Below, one piece after another: positions 1 to 8,166 of a stretch of DNA of 21,977 bases. How positions within the stretch are numbered: position 1 is the first letter of the stretch; every line of letters starts with the position of its first letter. The stretch is taken from positions 1 to 21,977 of the forward strand of contig NZ_DYXM01000244.1 in assembly GCF_020742175.1 (NCBI RefSeq), read 5' to 3'. Under the pieces are notes generated by a model. That model saw nothing but the letters and a program-made list of their open reading frames with translations. It made no database searches and had not been told where the DNA came from. Source of the stretch: Dietzia timorensis (GTDB lineage: Bacteria > Actinomycetota > Actinomycetes > Mycobacteriales > Mycobacteriaceae). The position numbers and the translations under genes were made by a program.

Positions 1-321
1 GGCGTGCCCACGGTCCGCGAATCCGACGGCCTCGCGATGAGCTCGCGCAACCGCTACCTGGACCCGGAACAGCGTGAACTGGCGGTCGCGCTGTCGGCCG
101 CGCTCGTCGCCGGCGCGCACGCGGCCCCGCGAGGAGCGGACGCCGCCGTCGAGACCGCGCGCTCGGTGCTCGCCGAGGCGCCCGGTGTCGAAATCCAGTA
201 CCTCGAGGCCCGCTCGCCTGATCTCGGCGAGGCCCCGGACTCCGGCGAGGCGCGCCTTCTCGCCGCCGTCACACTCGGATCGGTGCGGCTCATCGACAAC
301 GTCGGCATCACGATCGAGTAG
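1..321 (+). CDS. panC: Pantothenate synthetase, C-terminal part (5' end outside window)
   Basis: PanC condenses pantoate and beta-alanine with ATP to make pantothenate in the cytoplasm. The window opens in frame (GVPTVRESDGLAMSSRNRYL), so only the last 106 residues are seen. The segment MSSRNRYL is the family's KMSKS-like ATP-binding motif, preceded by the typical VPTVRE-DGLA stretch. The remainder is the small C-terminal domain, ending LGSVRLIDNVGITIE before a TAG stop. It lies 92 bp upstream of panD on the same strand, the usual actinobacterial pairing in which PanD supplies the beta-alanine used by PanC. The gene is truncated by the window edge, not broken. Confidence 0.95.
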   Translation, partial: GVPTVRESDGLAMSSRNRYLDPEQRELAVALSAALVAGAHAAPRGADAAVETARSVLAEAPGVEIQYLEARSPDLGEAPDSGEARLLAAVTLGSVRLIDNVGITIE

Positions 322-325
322 TCCC

Positions 326-353
326 GCGGAAACCGCATTTTTCGGGTTTCCGC
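326..353 (+). terminator. Hairpin between panC and panD
   Basis: A perfect 9-bp stem (GCGGAAACC at 326-334, GGTTTCCGC at 345-353) encloses a 10-nt loop containing a run of T. It starts 5 bp after the panC stop. There is no T-tract after the stem, so it could be a weak terminator, an attenuator or an mRNA-stabilising hairpin rather than a strong intrinsic terminator. Confidence 0.45.
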
Positions 354-413
354 CTGTCCCGGCGTATTCTTGACGCGTTCGAAGTTTTCCGATGCCCTGG
401 AGCGCCGACCCAC

Positions 414-830
414 ATGCAACGGACAATGCTCAAGTCCAAGATCCACCGAGCGACTGTGACCCAGGCCGACCTCCATTACGTCGGCTCCTGCACCATCGAC
501 GAAGATCTCATGGACGCCGCCGATCTGCTCGAAGGCGAGCAGATCGACATTGTCGACATCAACAACGGCAATCGCCTCACCACTTATTGCATCGCCGGCG
601 ACCGCGGCACGGGCGTGCTCGGCATCAACGGCGCCGCGGCGCATCTCATCCACCCTGGCGACCTCGTCATCTGCATCGCATACGGAATTATGGATGACGC
701 CGAAGCACGCGGATACCAGCCGCGCGTGATTTTCGTCGACGAGAACAATCGGGCGCTGTCGGAGGGGAACGATCCGGCGAACGCCCCGAGCGGCTCGGGT
801 CTGATCAACCCGCGCCACCCCGAGGACTAA
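414..830 (+). CDS. panD: Aspartate 1-decarboxylase (pyruvoyl enzyme)
   Basis: PanD converts L-aspartate to beta-alanine for pantothenate synthesis. The 138-residue proenzyme has the self-cleavage site Gly24-Ser25 in HYVGSCTID; Ser25 would become the pyruvoyl group. Lys9, Arg54 and Tyr58 fall at the positions known to matter in E. coli PanD, and the GINGAAAHL motif is present. The ATG at 414 puts all of these at canonical numbering; an internal Met at 426 would remove four residues and is less likely. A GGAG precedes the start by about 11 nt. The gene follows panC and ends 4 bp from the convergent acyl-CoA dehydrogenase. The acidic, poorly conserved tail after residue 115 is normal for mycobacterial-type PanD. 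Confidence 0.97.
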   Translation: MQRTMLKSKIHRATVTQADLHYVGSCTIDEDLMDAADLLEGEQIDIVDINNGNRLTTYCIAGDRGTGVLGINGAAAHLIHPGDLVICIAYGIMDDAEARGYQPRVIFVDENNRALSEGNDPANAPSGSGLINPRHPED

Positions 831-834
831 TCGC

Positions 835-1971
835 TCACAACCCGTACGTCTTGCCGATGATGTCGCGCTGAATTTCGTTGGTGCCGCCGTAGATCGACGA
901 CACCACCGCCTGGCGCAGCAGACGCTCGATCCCGTATTCGGTCGCGTAGCCGTACCCGCCCATCGACTGCATGCATTCGAGGGTCACCCACTTCGACAGC
1001 TCGGTGGCCTTGAGCTTCGCCATCGACGCCTCGCGTGGGAACAGCGCGTCCGGGTCTGCGTCGACCTTCTTCGCCACGGCGTAGACGAGGAGCTTGGTCG
1101 CCTGGATCTCGGTCGCCATGTCCGCGATCCGGTGCCGAAGCACCTGGAACTTGCCCACGGGCCGACCGAACTGCTCGCGCTCGGAAACGAACCTTAGGCA
1201 CTCGTCGAAGGCGCGCTCGGCGACGCCGAGCTGCATTGCGGCGAGGATGAGCCGCTCGATGTTGAGGCCGGACATGAGCTGCGCCCAGCCGCCGTCGACC
1301 TCGCCGATCACCGCGTCGGAGGGCAGCCGGACGTCGTCGAAATACAGGTCGTTGACCTCGCGCCCGCCCATCGTGTCGATGCCGGAGATGCGCAGGCCCT
1401 CGATGTCGGCGGGCACGTCGAACATCGTGATCCCCTCGTGCTTGGATCCCGCCGAGGAGGTGCGGGCGACGAGCAGGATGCGGTCGGCGAAGTGCGCGTT
1501 CGAGCACCACGTCTTCTGCCCGTTGATCACCCAGCCGTCGCCGCTGCGCTCGGCTTTGCAACGCAGCGCCCCGACGTCGGAGCCGGCGCCCGGCTCGGAC
1601 ATCGAGATCGACAACGTGCCGCCGTCGGCGAGGAGGCGCAGCGCGCGCTCGCGCTGCTCCGGTGAGCCGAACCTCTTGTACGCCGCGCCCGCGATGAGGG
1701 TCGGCCCGATGCTCCCGATCGGCGCGAGCCCGTAAAGGCTGCGCTCGAGAAGGATGCACATCTCCGTCGCGCCCGCGTCGGCGCCGCCGAACTCCTCGGG
1801 CACCGTGATCCCGAGCCAGCCGAGCTCGGCCATCTTCGAGTAAATCTCCTGGCTGTGCGTTCCCCCGTCGGCGAGGGAGCGCGATTTCTCGAACGACCCG
1901 ATTTCGCGAGTGCAAAATGCGTCGATCGACTCCGCGAAGGCGGTCTGCTCCGAATTCAAGATGTCGAACAT
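835..1971 (-). CDS. Acyl-CoA dehydrogenase, LCAD/IVD-type active site
   Basis: A 378-residue flavoprotein that would introduce the alpha,beta double bond into an acyl-CoA, passing electrons to ETF. The N-terminal helical domain is at about 1-120, the FAD-binding beta domain (SMSEPGAGSD, then GQKTWCSNA) at 120-225, and the C-terminal helical domain (EREQFGRPVGKFQ, MQSMGGYGYATEY) at 230-375. The terminal motif reads IYGGTNEIQRD, with Gly where short/medium-chain enzymes carry the catalytic Glu of YEGT. Glu239 in LNIERL matches the alternative catalytic base of long-chain and isovaleryl-CoA dehydrogenases. The ATG at 1971 is preceded by GGAAAG (1982-1987). An upstream extension of the open frame to 2469 runs antisense through the neighbouring aldehyde dehydrogenase and is not credible. 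The gene diverges from that gene across an operator-bearing gap. Substrate chain length cannot be read from sequence. Confidence 0.92.
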   Translation of the reverse strand: MFDILNSEQTAFAESIDAFCTREIGSFEKSRSLADGGTHSQEIYSKMAELGWLGITVPEEFGGADAGATEMCILLERSLYGLAPIGSIGPTLIAGAAYKRFGSPEQRERALRLLADGGTLSISMSEPGAGSDVGALRCKAERSGDGWVINGQKTWCSNAHFADRILLVARTSSAGSKHEGITMFDVPADIEGLRISGIDTMGGREVNDLYFDDVRLPSDAVIGEVDGGWAQLMSGLNIERLILAAMQLGVAERAFDECLRFVSEREQFGRPVGKFQVLRHRIADMATEIQATKLLVYAVAKKVDADPDALFPREASMAKLKATELSKWVTLECMQSMGGYGYATEYGIERLLRQAVVSSIYGGTNEIQRDIIGKTYGL

Positions 1972-2019
1972 CGATAACTCACTTTCCGTAGCGCCCTGTT
2001 GTATGTAGTGTTCCTGCGC

Positions 2020-2025
2020 TACTAT
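2020..2025 (+). promoter_or_regulatory. Candidate -10 box for the aldehyde dehydrogenase operon
   Basis: TACTAT fits the TANNNT pattern of actinobacterial sigma-A -10 boxes. The -35 region is weak (TGTTGT or TTGTAT, depending on spacing). It lies 22 bp upstream of the palindrome at 2048-2063, so a repressor bound there would sit just downstream of the start of transcription. This is inference from motif only. Confidence 0.35.
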
Positions 2026-2047
2026 GGCCCACATCACAACAAAGTAC

Positions 2048-2063
2048 ATCAAATATATTTGAT
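2048..2063. promoter_or_regulatory. Perfect 16-bp palindrome, predicted GntR operator 1
   Basis: ATCAAATATATTTGAT is a perfect inverted repeat in the gap between the divergent acyl-CoA dehydrogenase and aldehyde dehydrogenase genes. Its right part, ATATATTTGATC (2053-2064), matches 11 of 12 bases of ATATATGTGATC at 4626-4637. Its left part, ATCAAATATA, recurs exactly at 11312-11321 upstream of the GntR regulator. AT-rich symmetry shared between control regions of high-GC DNA suggests a dimeric repressor site controlling both divergent genes. Confidence 0.7.
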
Positions 2064-2086
2064 CGGAAATGAAGCGAGGTGGACCA

Positions 2087-3592
2087 TTGAGCGTCCAACA
2101 GGAAACGGCGAACCCCGCCCCGGCGAAGACACTGCGCGTCTCCGATCCCCGCACCGGGGAGACGATCGGGGAATATCCGCATGACGGCGCCGCTGAGGTG
2201 CGCGCGGCCGTCCGGCGCGCGCGAGGCGCTCTGCGCTGGTGGACGGCCCAGGGTGTCCGTGGCCGCAAGGAGTGGCTGCTCGAGTTCAAGCGGCTCATCG
2301 CCGGGCGCGCGGAGGATCTCGCGGCGCTCATCTCCGCCGAGACCGGCAAGCCGCACGAGGACGCGATTCTGGAGGTGATGCTCGCGGTCGGGCACCTCGA
2401 ATGGGCCGCGAAGAACGCCGGCAAGGTCCTCGGCCGAAGGCGCGTCTCTTCCGGCGCCACCATGATCAACCAGGCTGCTTACCTGCAGTATCAGCCCTTT
2501 GGCGTCGTCGGTGTCATCGGTCCGTGGAACTATCCGCTCTTCACGCCCATGGGGTCGATCTCCTACGCGCTGGCCGCCGGGAACACCGTGGTGTTCAAGC
2601 CCAGCGAACTTACCCCCGGAGTGGGGGCGTGGCTCGCCGAGGCGTGGCGCTCGCTCGGCCCCTCGGGCTCGATCATCGAAGTCGTCACGGGGGAGGGCGA
2701 GACCGGCGCCGCACTGTGTGATTCCGGCGTCGACAAGATCGCGTTCACCGGGTCCGCGGCCACGGGCAAGAAGGTCATGGCCGCCTGCGCGCAGACGCTT
2801 ACGCCCGTCGTCATCGAGGCCGGCGGAAAAGATGCGATGGTCGTCGCCGCGGACGCCGACCTCGACGCCGCGGCCGAGCAGGCCGCCTTCGGCGCCATGG
2901 GCAACGCAGGCCAGACATGCGCCGGGGTTGAGCGAATCTACGTCCAGGAGGAAGCCTTCGACGCCTTCGTCGAAAAGTTCACCGCCATTGTCCGCGAACT
3001 CGAGCCCGGCAACTCGCCCGAATCGAGCTACGGGCCGATGACGATGGCCTCCCAGCGCGAGATCGTCTCCCGCCACATTGCCGACGCGCTGGATTCCGGT
3101 GGCCGGGCAGTCCTCGGCGGGCGCGACTCCGCAAGCGGCCGCGTATGCGCACCGGTCGTACTCGTGGACGTGCCGGAAGACAGCGCCGCCGTCCGCGAGG
3201 AAACCTTCGGACCGACCGTCGTCATCAATAGGGTTGCGAACCTGCACGAGGGGGTCGAGCGCGCCAACGGCACCACCTATGGGCTCGGCGGCTCGGTCTT
3301 TACCGGCGACAAGGCCGCGGGCCTCGAGGCCGCGGAACTGATGAAAGCCGGCGGGGTCTCGGTCAATTCTTTCCTGTCCTTCGCAGCCATCCCGTCCCTG
3401 CCGTTCGGCGGCAGCGGCGACTCGGGATTCGGTCGGATCCACGGCGCAGACGGGCTACGCGAATTCGCCCGGCCGAAGGCGATCACCTCGCAGCGCTTCG
3501 CCCCGCCGCTCGCGCTCATGACCATGAATCGCAAGCCTCGCGACGTCAAAGCGGTCAAATGGCTGCTCGCGAACTTGCAGGCCAGGGCTTGA
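2087..3592 (+). CDS. NAD(P)-dependent aldehyde dehydrogenase
   Basis: ALDH-superfamily enzyme (about 501 residues) oxidising an aldehyde to the acid in the cytoplasm. Numbering from the TTG start, the visible catalytic residues are Asn148 (GPWNYPL), Glu244 (VIEAGGKDA, instead of the commoner ELGGK) and the nucleophile Cys278 (GQTCAG). PFGGSGDSGFGR lies near the C-terminus. I favour TTG at 2087 because GAGGTGG (2076-2082) is well spaced upstream. An in-frame ATG at 2069 would add six residues but has a poor ribosome site and abuts the operator. The gene lies 35 bp upstream of the DUF2236 oxygenase, suggesting it oxidises the aldehyde that enzyme makes. The exact substrate is unknown. Confidence 0.9.
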   Translation: MSVQQETANPAPAKTLRVSDPRTGETIGEYPHDGAAEVRAAVRRARGALRWWTAQGVRGRKEWLLEFKRLIAGRAEDLAALISAETGKPHEDAILEVMLAVGHLEWAAKNAGKVLGRRRVSSGATMINQAAYLQYQPFGVVGVIGPWNYPLFTPMGSISYALAAGNTVVFKPSELTPGVGAWLAEAWRSLGPSGSIIEVVTGEGETGAALCDSGVDKIAFTGSAATGKKVMAACAQTLTPVVIEAGGKDAMVVAADADLDAAAEQAAFGAMGNAGQTCAGVERIYVQEEAFDAFVEKFTAIVRELEPGNSPESSYGPMTMASQREIVSRHIADALDSGGRAVLGGRDSASGRVCAPVVLVDVPEDSAAVREETFGPTVVINRVANLHEGVERANGTTYGLGGSVFTGDKAAGLEAAELMKAGGVSVNSFLSFAAIPSLPFGGSGDSGFGRIHGADGLREFARPKAITSQRFAPPLALMTMNRKPRDVKAVKWLLANLQARA

Positions 3593-3627
3593 CGTCCCTT
3601 CGCCCCTTCACCATTGGAGGTCTACCC

Positions 3628-4569
3628 ATGACGACGCACATCGATTCCCGCAGAGCCGATCCGATCGCCGACGTGGCAGGACGTCGGATGCCGCTTCGCC
3701 GCCATCACTGGGTCGACGTCATCGACTCCCTTGATCCAGTCGCCGATGCGCTGACGATCCACAAGATCATGGCCGCCATCGAGTTCCCCTGGGACTACCA
3801 GCGCGCGCTCGAACTCGCGCTGTTCCGCACCTACTGCGTGCCCACGGTGTCCGACCTGCTCGAGGCGACCGGTGAGTTCAAGTACCGGCCGCAGAAGCGT
3901 TACGACGACACCTCGCTGCTCATGATCGAGCTCGTGCTTGGTGGCTACGAGGAGGGCAGGGGTCGGGACGCGCTGCGCATGATCAACCGCAACCATCAGC
4001 GCTACGACATCTCCAACGACGACATGCTGTACGTGCTCTCGACGTTCGTGTTCGACCCGCTCGACTGGATCGACTCCTACGGCTGGCGGCGGCTGCGCCC
4101 CAACGAGAGACTCGCGGCGTTCCACTTCTACCGCGAGGTGGGGATCCGCATGGCGATCAAGGACATCCCCGCCGACATGGGCGAGTTCCGCAGTTGGCGC
4201 GATGAATATGAGGCCACGCACTTCGCCAAGACCTCCACGACCATCGCCGTCGGCGGATACACGATGGGACTCTTCCAGTCGTGGTTCCCCGCGCCCATCC
4301 GGCCCGCGGTCAAGGAGGTCGTCAAGGCCCTCGTGGACGAGAACATGCGGATGGCCTTCGGCTACTCCACACCGCCGCGGATATTGCGGACGTTCGCGGA
4401 GGCGGGCCTGCGGGCGCGCGCCAGGGTCGAGCGGTTCATGCCGGCGCGGACCGCGCCAATTGATATCGGCGGCGGCAAATATCCGACGTACCCGGACTAC
4501 GACGCAGACACCGACATCCGCGGAATCGGCGCCTGTCCGTATCACTCGTCGGCCACCGACGCAGCCTGA
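3628..4569 (+). CDS. Oxygenase of the DUF2236 (MpaB / Lcp rubber-oxygenase) family
   Basis: A 313-residue protein that I recognise as the DUF2236 family. This family includes latex clearing protein (a b-type haem enzyme that cleaves polyisoprene double bonds to aldehydes and ketones) and fungal MpaB (which cleaves a farnesyl side chain). Family-like blocks are NRNHQRYDISNDDMLYVLST with His123, HFYREVGIRMAIKDIP at 166-181, and EATHFAKT with His198; the histidines are candidate haem ligands. No signal peptide or twin-arginine motif is present, so it should act inside the cell, unlike secreted Lcp. The ATG follows a strong TTGGAGGT (3615-3621). Its place after aldehyde dehydrogenase and before beta-oxidation genes supports a role in oxidative chain cleavage, but substrate and activity are inferred. 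Confidence 0.75.
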   Translation: MTTHIDSRRADPIADVAGRRMPLRRHHWVDVIDSLDPVADALTIHKIMAAIEFPWDYQRALELALFRTYCVPTVSDLLEATGEFKYRPQKRYDDTSLLMIELVLGGYEEGRGRDALRMINRNHQRYDISNDDMLYVLSTFVFDPLDWIDSYGWRRLRPNERLAAFHFYREVGIRMAIKDIPADMGEFRSWRDEYEATHFAKTSTTIAVGGYTMGLFQSWFPAPIRPAVKEVVKALVDENMRMAFGYSTPPRILRTFAEAGLRARARVERFMPARTAPIDIGGGKYPTYPDYDADTDIRGIGACPYHSSATDAA

Positions 4570-4599
4570 GCTCGGGGGAGTAGCTGGTCGGCCACACGC

Positions 4600-4605
4600 T
4601 TGACC
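4600..4605 (+). promoter_or_regulatory. Candidate -35 box upstream of thiolase
   Basis: TTGACC closely matches the sigma-A -35 consensus. The AT-rich centre of the palindrome at 4621-4638 (CATATA or TATATG) lies 19-21 nt downstream and could serve as the -10, so a repressor on the palindrome would block polymerase directly. The spacing is slightly long, so this is a moderate call. Confidence 0.4.
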
Positions 4606-4620
4606 GAAAACCCCACCGCA

Positions 4621-4638
4621 AGATCATATATGTGATCT
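4621..4638. promoter_or_regulatory. 18-bp near-perfect palindrome, predicted GntR operator 2
   Basis: AGATCATATATGTGATCT has arms AGATCA/TGATCT and only one unmatched pair in the centre. It lies in the 135-bp gap between the DUF2236 gene and thiolase. The stretch ATATATGTGATC agrees with operator 1 at 11 of 12 bases. It suggests that the thiolase-fadB-hydratase-ligase genes have their own regulated promoter rather than only reading through from the aldehyde dehydrogenase. Confidence 0.65.
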
Positions 4639-4704
4639 GATCTATTTAACTTTTAAACACACCCAGCGTTCACCTCTTCCCCGGACGCGCCGAAAGGAAG
4701 TCCT

Positions 4705-5922
4705 ATGCCAGGTCAAGACGCGTTTATTTTTGACTCAGTCCGTACTCCGCGAGGGCGAGGCAAGTCCACCGGATCGCTGCACACGATCCCACCGATCGAG
4801 CTTGCCGTCGGGGTCATCAATGGCCTGCTAGAGCGGAACCCGAATGTCGACCGGTCCCAGATCGAGGACATCGTCATGGGCATCGTCTCCCCGGTGGGCG
4901 AGCAGGGCGCGGTGCTCCCGCGCGTGGCCGCGCTCGTGGCGGGCCTTCCCGAAACCGTCGCCGGCGTTCAGGAAAACCGCTTCTGTGCCTCCGGACTCGA
5001 GGCCGTGAATCTCGCCGCACAGAAGATCCGATCCGGCTGGGAAGACCTGGTGCTCGCCGGCGGTGTCGAGTCGATGTCGCGAGTCCCGATGGGATCCGAC
5101 GGCGGCGCGTGGGCGGAGAACCCGTCCGTCAACTACCGGACCTCCTTCGTGCCGCAGGGCGTCGGCGCCGACCTCATCGCGACGATCGAGGGCTTCGGCC
5201 GCCGGGACGTCGACGAGTTTGCGGCCCGCTCCCAGGAGCTGGCCACGGCCGCCTGGGAGAACGACCGCTTCGGCGGTTCGATTCTCCCTGTCGCCGATTC
5301 GAACGGCGCGCTTGTTCTCGACCGCGACGAGCACATCCGCTCGGGTACGACAGCTGACGATCTCGCGGGGCTACGCCCCTCGTTCGAAGCGCTCGGCCGC
5401 GAGGCCGGCTTCGACGCCGTCGCTCTACAAAAATATTACGAGGTCGAGGCCATCGATCACGTGCACCATGCGGGCAACTCCTCGGGCATCGTCGACGGCG
5501 CGGCACTCATGCTCATCGGCAGCGAAGAGGCCGGCAAGCGCAACGGGCTGACGCCACGGGCGCGCATCGTGTCGGCCGCGGTCGTGGGATCCGAGCCGAC
5601 CATCATGCTTACCGGGCCGACGCCGGCGGCCGCCAAGGTTCTAGCCAAGGCCGGGCTCACGATCGACGACATCGATCTTTTCGAGGTCAACGAGGCCTTC
5701 GCCGCCGTGCCGATGAAGTTCTCGAAGGACACCGGCGCACCGATGGACAAGATCAACGTGAACGGCGGCTCCATCGCGATGGGGCACCCGCTCGGCGCCA
5801 CGGGGGCGATGATCCTCGGCACGGCGCTGGACGAGCTCGAACGCACCGATAAAAAACGCGCGCTCGCAACCTTGTGCGTCGGCGCGGGAATGGGCATCGC
5901 GACCGTCATCGAACGCGTCTAG
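4705..5922 (+). CDS. fadA: Acetyl-CoA C-acyltransferase (3-ketoacyl-CoA thiolase)
   Basis: A 405-residue degradative thiolase that cleaves 3-ketoacyl-CoA with CoA to acetyl-CoA and a shortened acyl-CoA. The acylated Cys94 (NRFCASGLEAVN), His361 (GGSIAMGHPLGATGA) and Cys391 (LCVGAGMG) form the full catalytic set, and EVNEAFA is present. The ATG at 4705 is preceded by AAAGGAAG (4693-4700). It is first in a plus-strand cluster with the FadB-like enzyme 54 bp downstream, the normal pairing for the FadA and FadB subunits of a trifunctional complex. The symbol reflects this pairing; mycobacterial-style numbering cannot be assigned. Confidence 0.95.
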   Translation: MPGQDAFIFDSVRTPRGRGKSTGSLHTIPPIELAVGVINGLLERNPNVDRSQIEDIVMGIVSPVGEQGAVLPRVAALVAGLPETVAGVQENRFCASGLEAVNLAAQKIRSGWEDLVLAGGVESMSRVPMGSDGGAWAENPSVNYRTSFVPQGVGADLIATIEGFGRRDVDEFAARSQELATAAWENDRFGGSILPVADSNGALVLDRDEHIRSGTTADDLAGLRPSFEALGREAGFDAVALQKYYEVEAIDHVHHAGNSSGIVDGAALMLIGSEEAGKRNGLTPRARIVSAAVVGSEPTIMLTGPTPAAAKVLAKAGLTIDDIDLFEVNEAFAAVPMKFSKDTGAPMDKINVNGGSIAMGHPLGATGAMILGTALDELERTDKKRALATLCVGAGMGIATVIERV

Positions 5923-5976
5923 TCGCGCCCGCGCTTTCGACCTCGTTCACGTCCCCTTACTGCACCGGAGAATCAC

Positions 5977-8166
5977 ATGGCTACCAACACGATCAACTAC
6001 TCGATCGACGACGCCGTCGTCACCCTAGAGCTCGACGACCCGAACCAGAACGCCAACACCATGAACGAGGACTACGTCACGTCCATGGAGAACGCCGTCG
6101 CCAAGGTTCGCGAGGACCACGAGAACGGGAAGGTCAAAGGCGTAATCATCACGTCCGCGAAGAAGAGGTTCTTCGCCGGCGGCGACCTCCGCGACCTTCT
6201 CGCGATCCCCCTAAACGAACCCACGTCCGCGCAGGAGACCACGGACCGTGTCACCGCCCCGCTGCGCGAACTCGAGACGCTGGGTATCCCCACGGTCGCC
6301 GCGATCGCCGGTTCCGCGCTCGGAGGCGGGTTGGAAATCGCGCTGTCGTGCCACCGCCGCATCGTCGTCGATAACCCGAGGATCCAGCTCGGCCTTCCCG
6401 AAGTCGGCCTCGGCCTGCTTCCCGGAGGCGGTGGCGTCACCCGCTCGGTCCGTCTCCTCGGCGTCGAATCCGCGCTGATGAACGTCCTCCTCCAGGGCAA
6501 GCGCCACCGCCCGGACTCCGCGCTGCGGGTGGGGATCGTCGACGACGTGGTCGCGAGCGCCGACGAGCTGATTCCCGCCGCGAAGAAATGGATCGCGGAG
6601 AACCCGGAAAGCCGCCAGCCGTGGGACGAGAACGGTTTCAAGCTGCCCGGCGGTTCCCCGAAGGACCGCAGCCTGAGCTCGAAGCTGCCGATGTTCCCTG
6701 CGCTGCTGCGCAAGCAGCTCAAGGGTGCGCCGTACCCCGCGCCGATCGCGATCATGTCCGCCGCCGTCGAGGGCGCGCAGCTCGGCTTCGATGACGCCCG
6801 CACCGTCGAGCGCCGTTACTTCGGCCACGTCGTCGCGAGCCAGACCGCCAAGAACATGATCCGGGCGTTCTTCTTCGACCTACAAACCGCCAATGGTATG
6901 ACGTCGGAGGCCGCGAAATCCGTGGACAAGTCCGTCGACAAGCTCACCGTACTCGGCGCCGGAATGATGGGCGCCGCCATCGCCTACGTGTGCGCGAAGG
7001 CCGGGATCGAGGTGGTCCTCAAGGACATCTCGATCGACGCCGCGAACAAGGGCAAGGCGTACTCGGAGAAGCTCGTCGCGAAGTCCGTTTCCAGGGCATC
7101 CGGCGAGGCCGCCGAAGCCGCGCAGAAAAAGGGCGACGAGCTCCTCGCGCGCATCACGCCCACCGACGACCCGGCGGCGACCGCCGGTTCCCAGGCCGTC
7201 ATCGAGGCGGTATTCGAGGATCCCGACGTCAAGACGAAGGTCTTCGCAGAGATCGCCCCGCATATCGAGGCCGACGCCCTGCTGTGCTCGAACACCTCGA
7301 CCCTGCCCATCACGGAACTGGCCAAGGGGGTGGACCGCCCGCATGACTTCATCGGCCTCCATTTCTTCTCGCCGGTGGACAAGATGCCGCTCGTCGAGAT
7401 CATCAAGGGCGAACAGACCTCGGCGGAGACGTTGAACCGTGCACTGTCGATCGTCGGCAGGATCTCCAAGACCCCGATCGTCGTCAACGATTCTCGCGGC
7501 TTCTTCACCAGCCGCGTCATCGGCACCTTCACCAACGAAGGCGTGTCCATGCTCGGCGAGGGCGTCCCGGCCTCGCAGATCGAGCAGGCCTCCTCGCAGG
7601 CCGGGTACCCGGCGCCGGTGCTCTCGCTCATGGACGAGCTCACGCTCACGCTTCCGCGCAAGATCCGCGAGGAGACCAAGGCCGCGGCGCAGCGAGAGGG
7701 TAGGGAGTGGGTCGACAGTGGTGCCGACGCCGTCATCGACCGGATGATCGACGAGTTCGACCGGAAGGGCCGCTCGACGGGCGCGGGCTTCTATGAGTAC
7801 TCCGACGGCAAGCGCACGCGCCTGTGGCCGGGCCTGGCCGAGAACTTCGGTGGGCAGACCGACATCCCGATGCGCGACGCCATCGACCGGCTGCTGTTCA
7901 TCGAAGCCATCGAGACGGTCAAGTGTCTCGACGAGGGTGTGCTCGAATCGACGACCGACGCCAATGTCGGCTCGATCCTCGGGATCGGATATCCGGGTTG
8001 GACCGGCGGAGTTTCCCGATTCATCGATCAATACCCCGGCGGGCTGGCAGGATTCGTAGCACGTGCAGGCGAGCTCGCCGAGCGATACGGCGAGCGATTC
8101 ACCCCGCCGCAGTCGCTTGTCGCGAAAGCGGAGTCCGGCGGCACCTACGAGGAGGTCCAGGCATGA
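5977..8166 (+). CDS. fadB: Multifunctional enoyl-CoA hydratase / 3-hydroxyacyl-CoA dehydrogenase
   Basis: A 729-residue FadB-type fusion that hydrates enoyl-CoA and oxidises the 3-hydroxyacyl-CoA to the ketoacyl-CoA used by thiolase. The crotonase domain (about 1-200) keeps both catalytic glutamates, Glu120 (GGGLEIALS) and Glu142 (LPEVGLGLLPG). The NAD-binding fold begins near 322 with GAGMMG at 327-332. The dehydrogenase catalytic His462 lies in GLHFFSPVDKMP, followed by NDSRGFFTSRV and the C-terminal helical domains. Length fits the mycobacterial FadB class. CGGAG (5966-5970) precedes the ATG. Its TGA stop overlaps the next gene's ATG (ATGA, 8163-8166), indicating translational coupling. 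Confidence 0.96.
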   Translation: MATNTINYSIDDAVVTLELDDPNQNANTMNEDYVTSMENAVAKVREDHENGKVKGVIITSAKKRFFAGGDLRDLLAIPLNEPTSAQETTDRVTAPLRELETLGIPTVAAIAGSALGGGLEIALSCHRRIVVDNPRIQLGLPEVGLGLLPGGGGVTRSVRLLGVESALMNVLLQGKRHRPDSALRVGIVDDVVASADELIPAAKKWIAENPESRQPWDENGFKLPGGSPKDRSLSSKLPMFPALLRKQLKGAPYPAPIAIMSAAVEGAQLGFDDARTVERRYFGHVVASQTAKNMIRAFFFDLQTANGMTSEAAKSVDKSVDKLTVLGAGMMGAAIAYVCAKAGIEVVLKDISIDAANKGKAYSEKLVAKSVSRASGEAAEAAQKKGDELLARITPTDDPAATAGSQAVIEAVFEDPDVKTKVFAEIAPHIEADALLCSNTSTLPITELAKGVDRPHDFIGLHFFSPVDKMPLVEIIKGEQTSAETLNRALSIVGRISKTPIVVNDSRGFFTSRVIGTFTNEGVSMLGEGVPASQIEQASSQAGYPAPVLSLMDELTLTLPRKIREETKAAAQREGREWVDSGADAVIDRMIDEFDRKGRSTGAGFYEYSDGKRTRLWPGLAENFGGQTDIPMRDAIDRLLFIEAIETVKCLDEGVLESTTDANVGSILGIGYPGWTGGVSRFIDQYPGGLAGFVARAGELAERYGERFTPPQSLVAKAESGGTYEEVQA

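Noticed and set aside
370..393. TTGACG at 370-375 as a panD promoter -35
   Set aside because: No acceptable -10 hexamer is found at 16-19 bp; the match may be chance.
1972..2469. N-terminal extension of the acyl-CoA dehydrogenase frame
   Set aside because: It is antisense to the aldehyde dehydrogenase and crosses the operator; the ATG at 1971 has a ribosome site and a normal family N-terminus.
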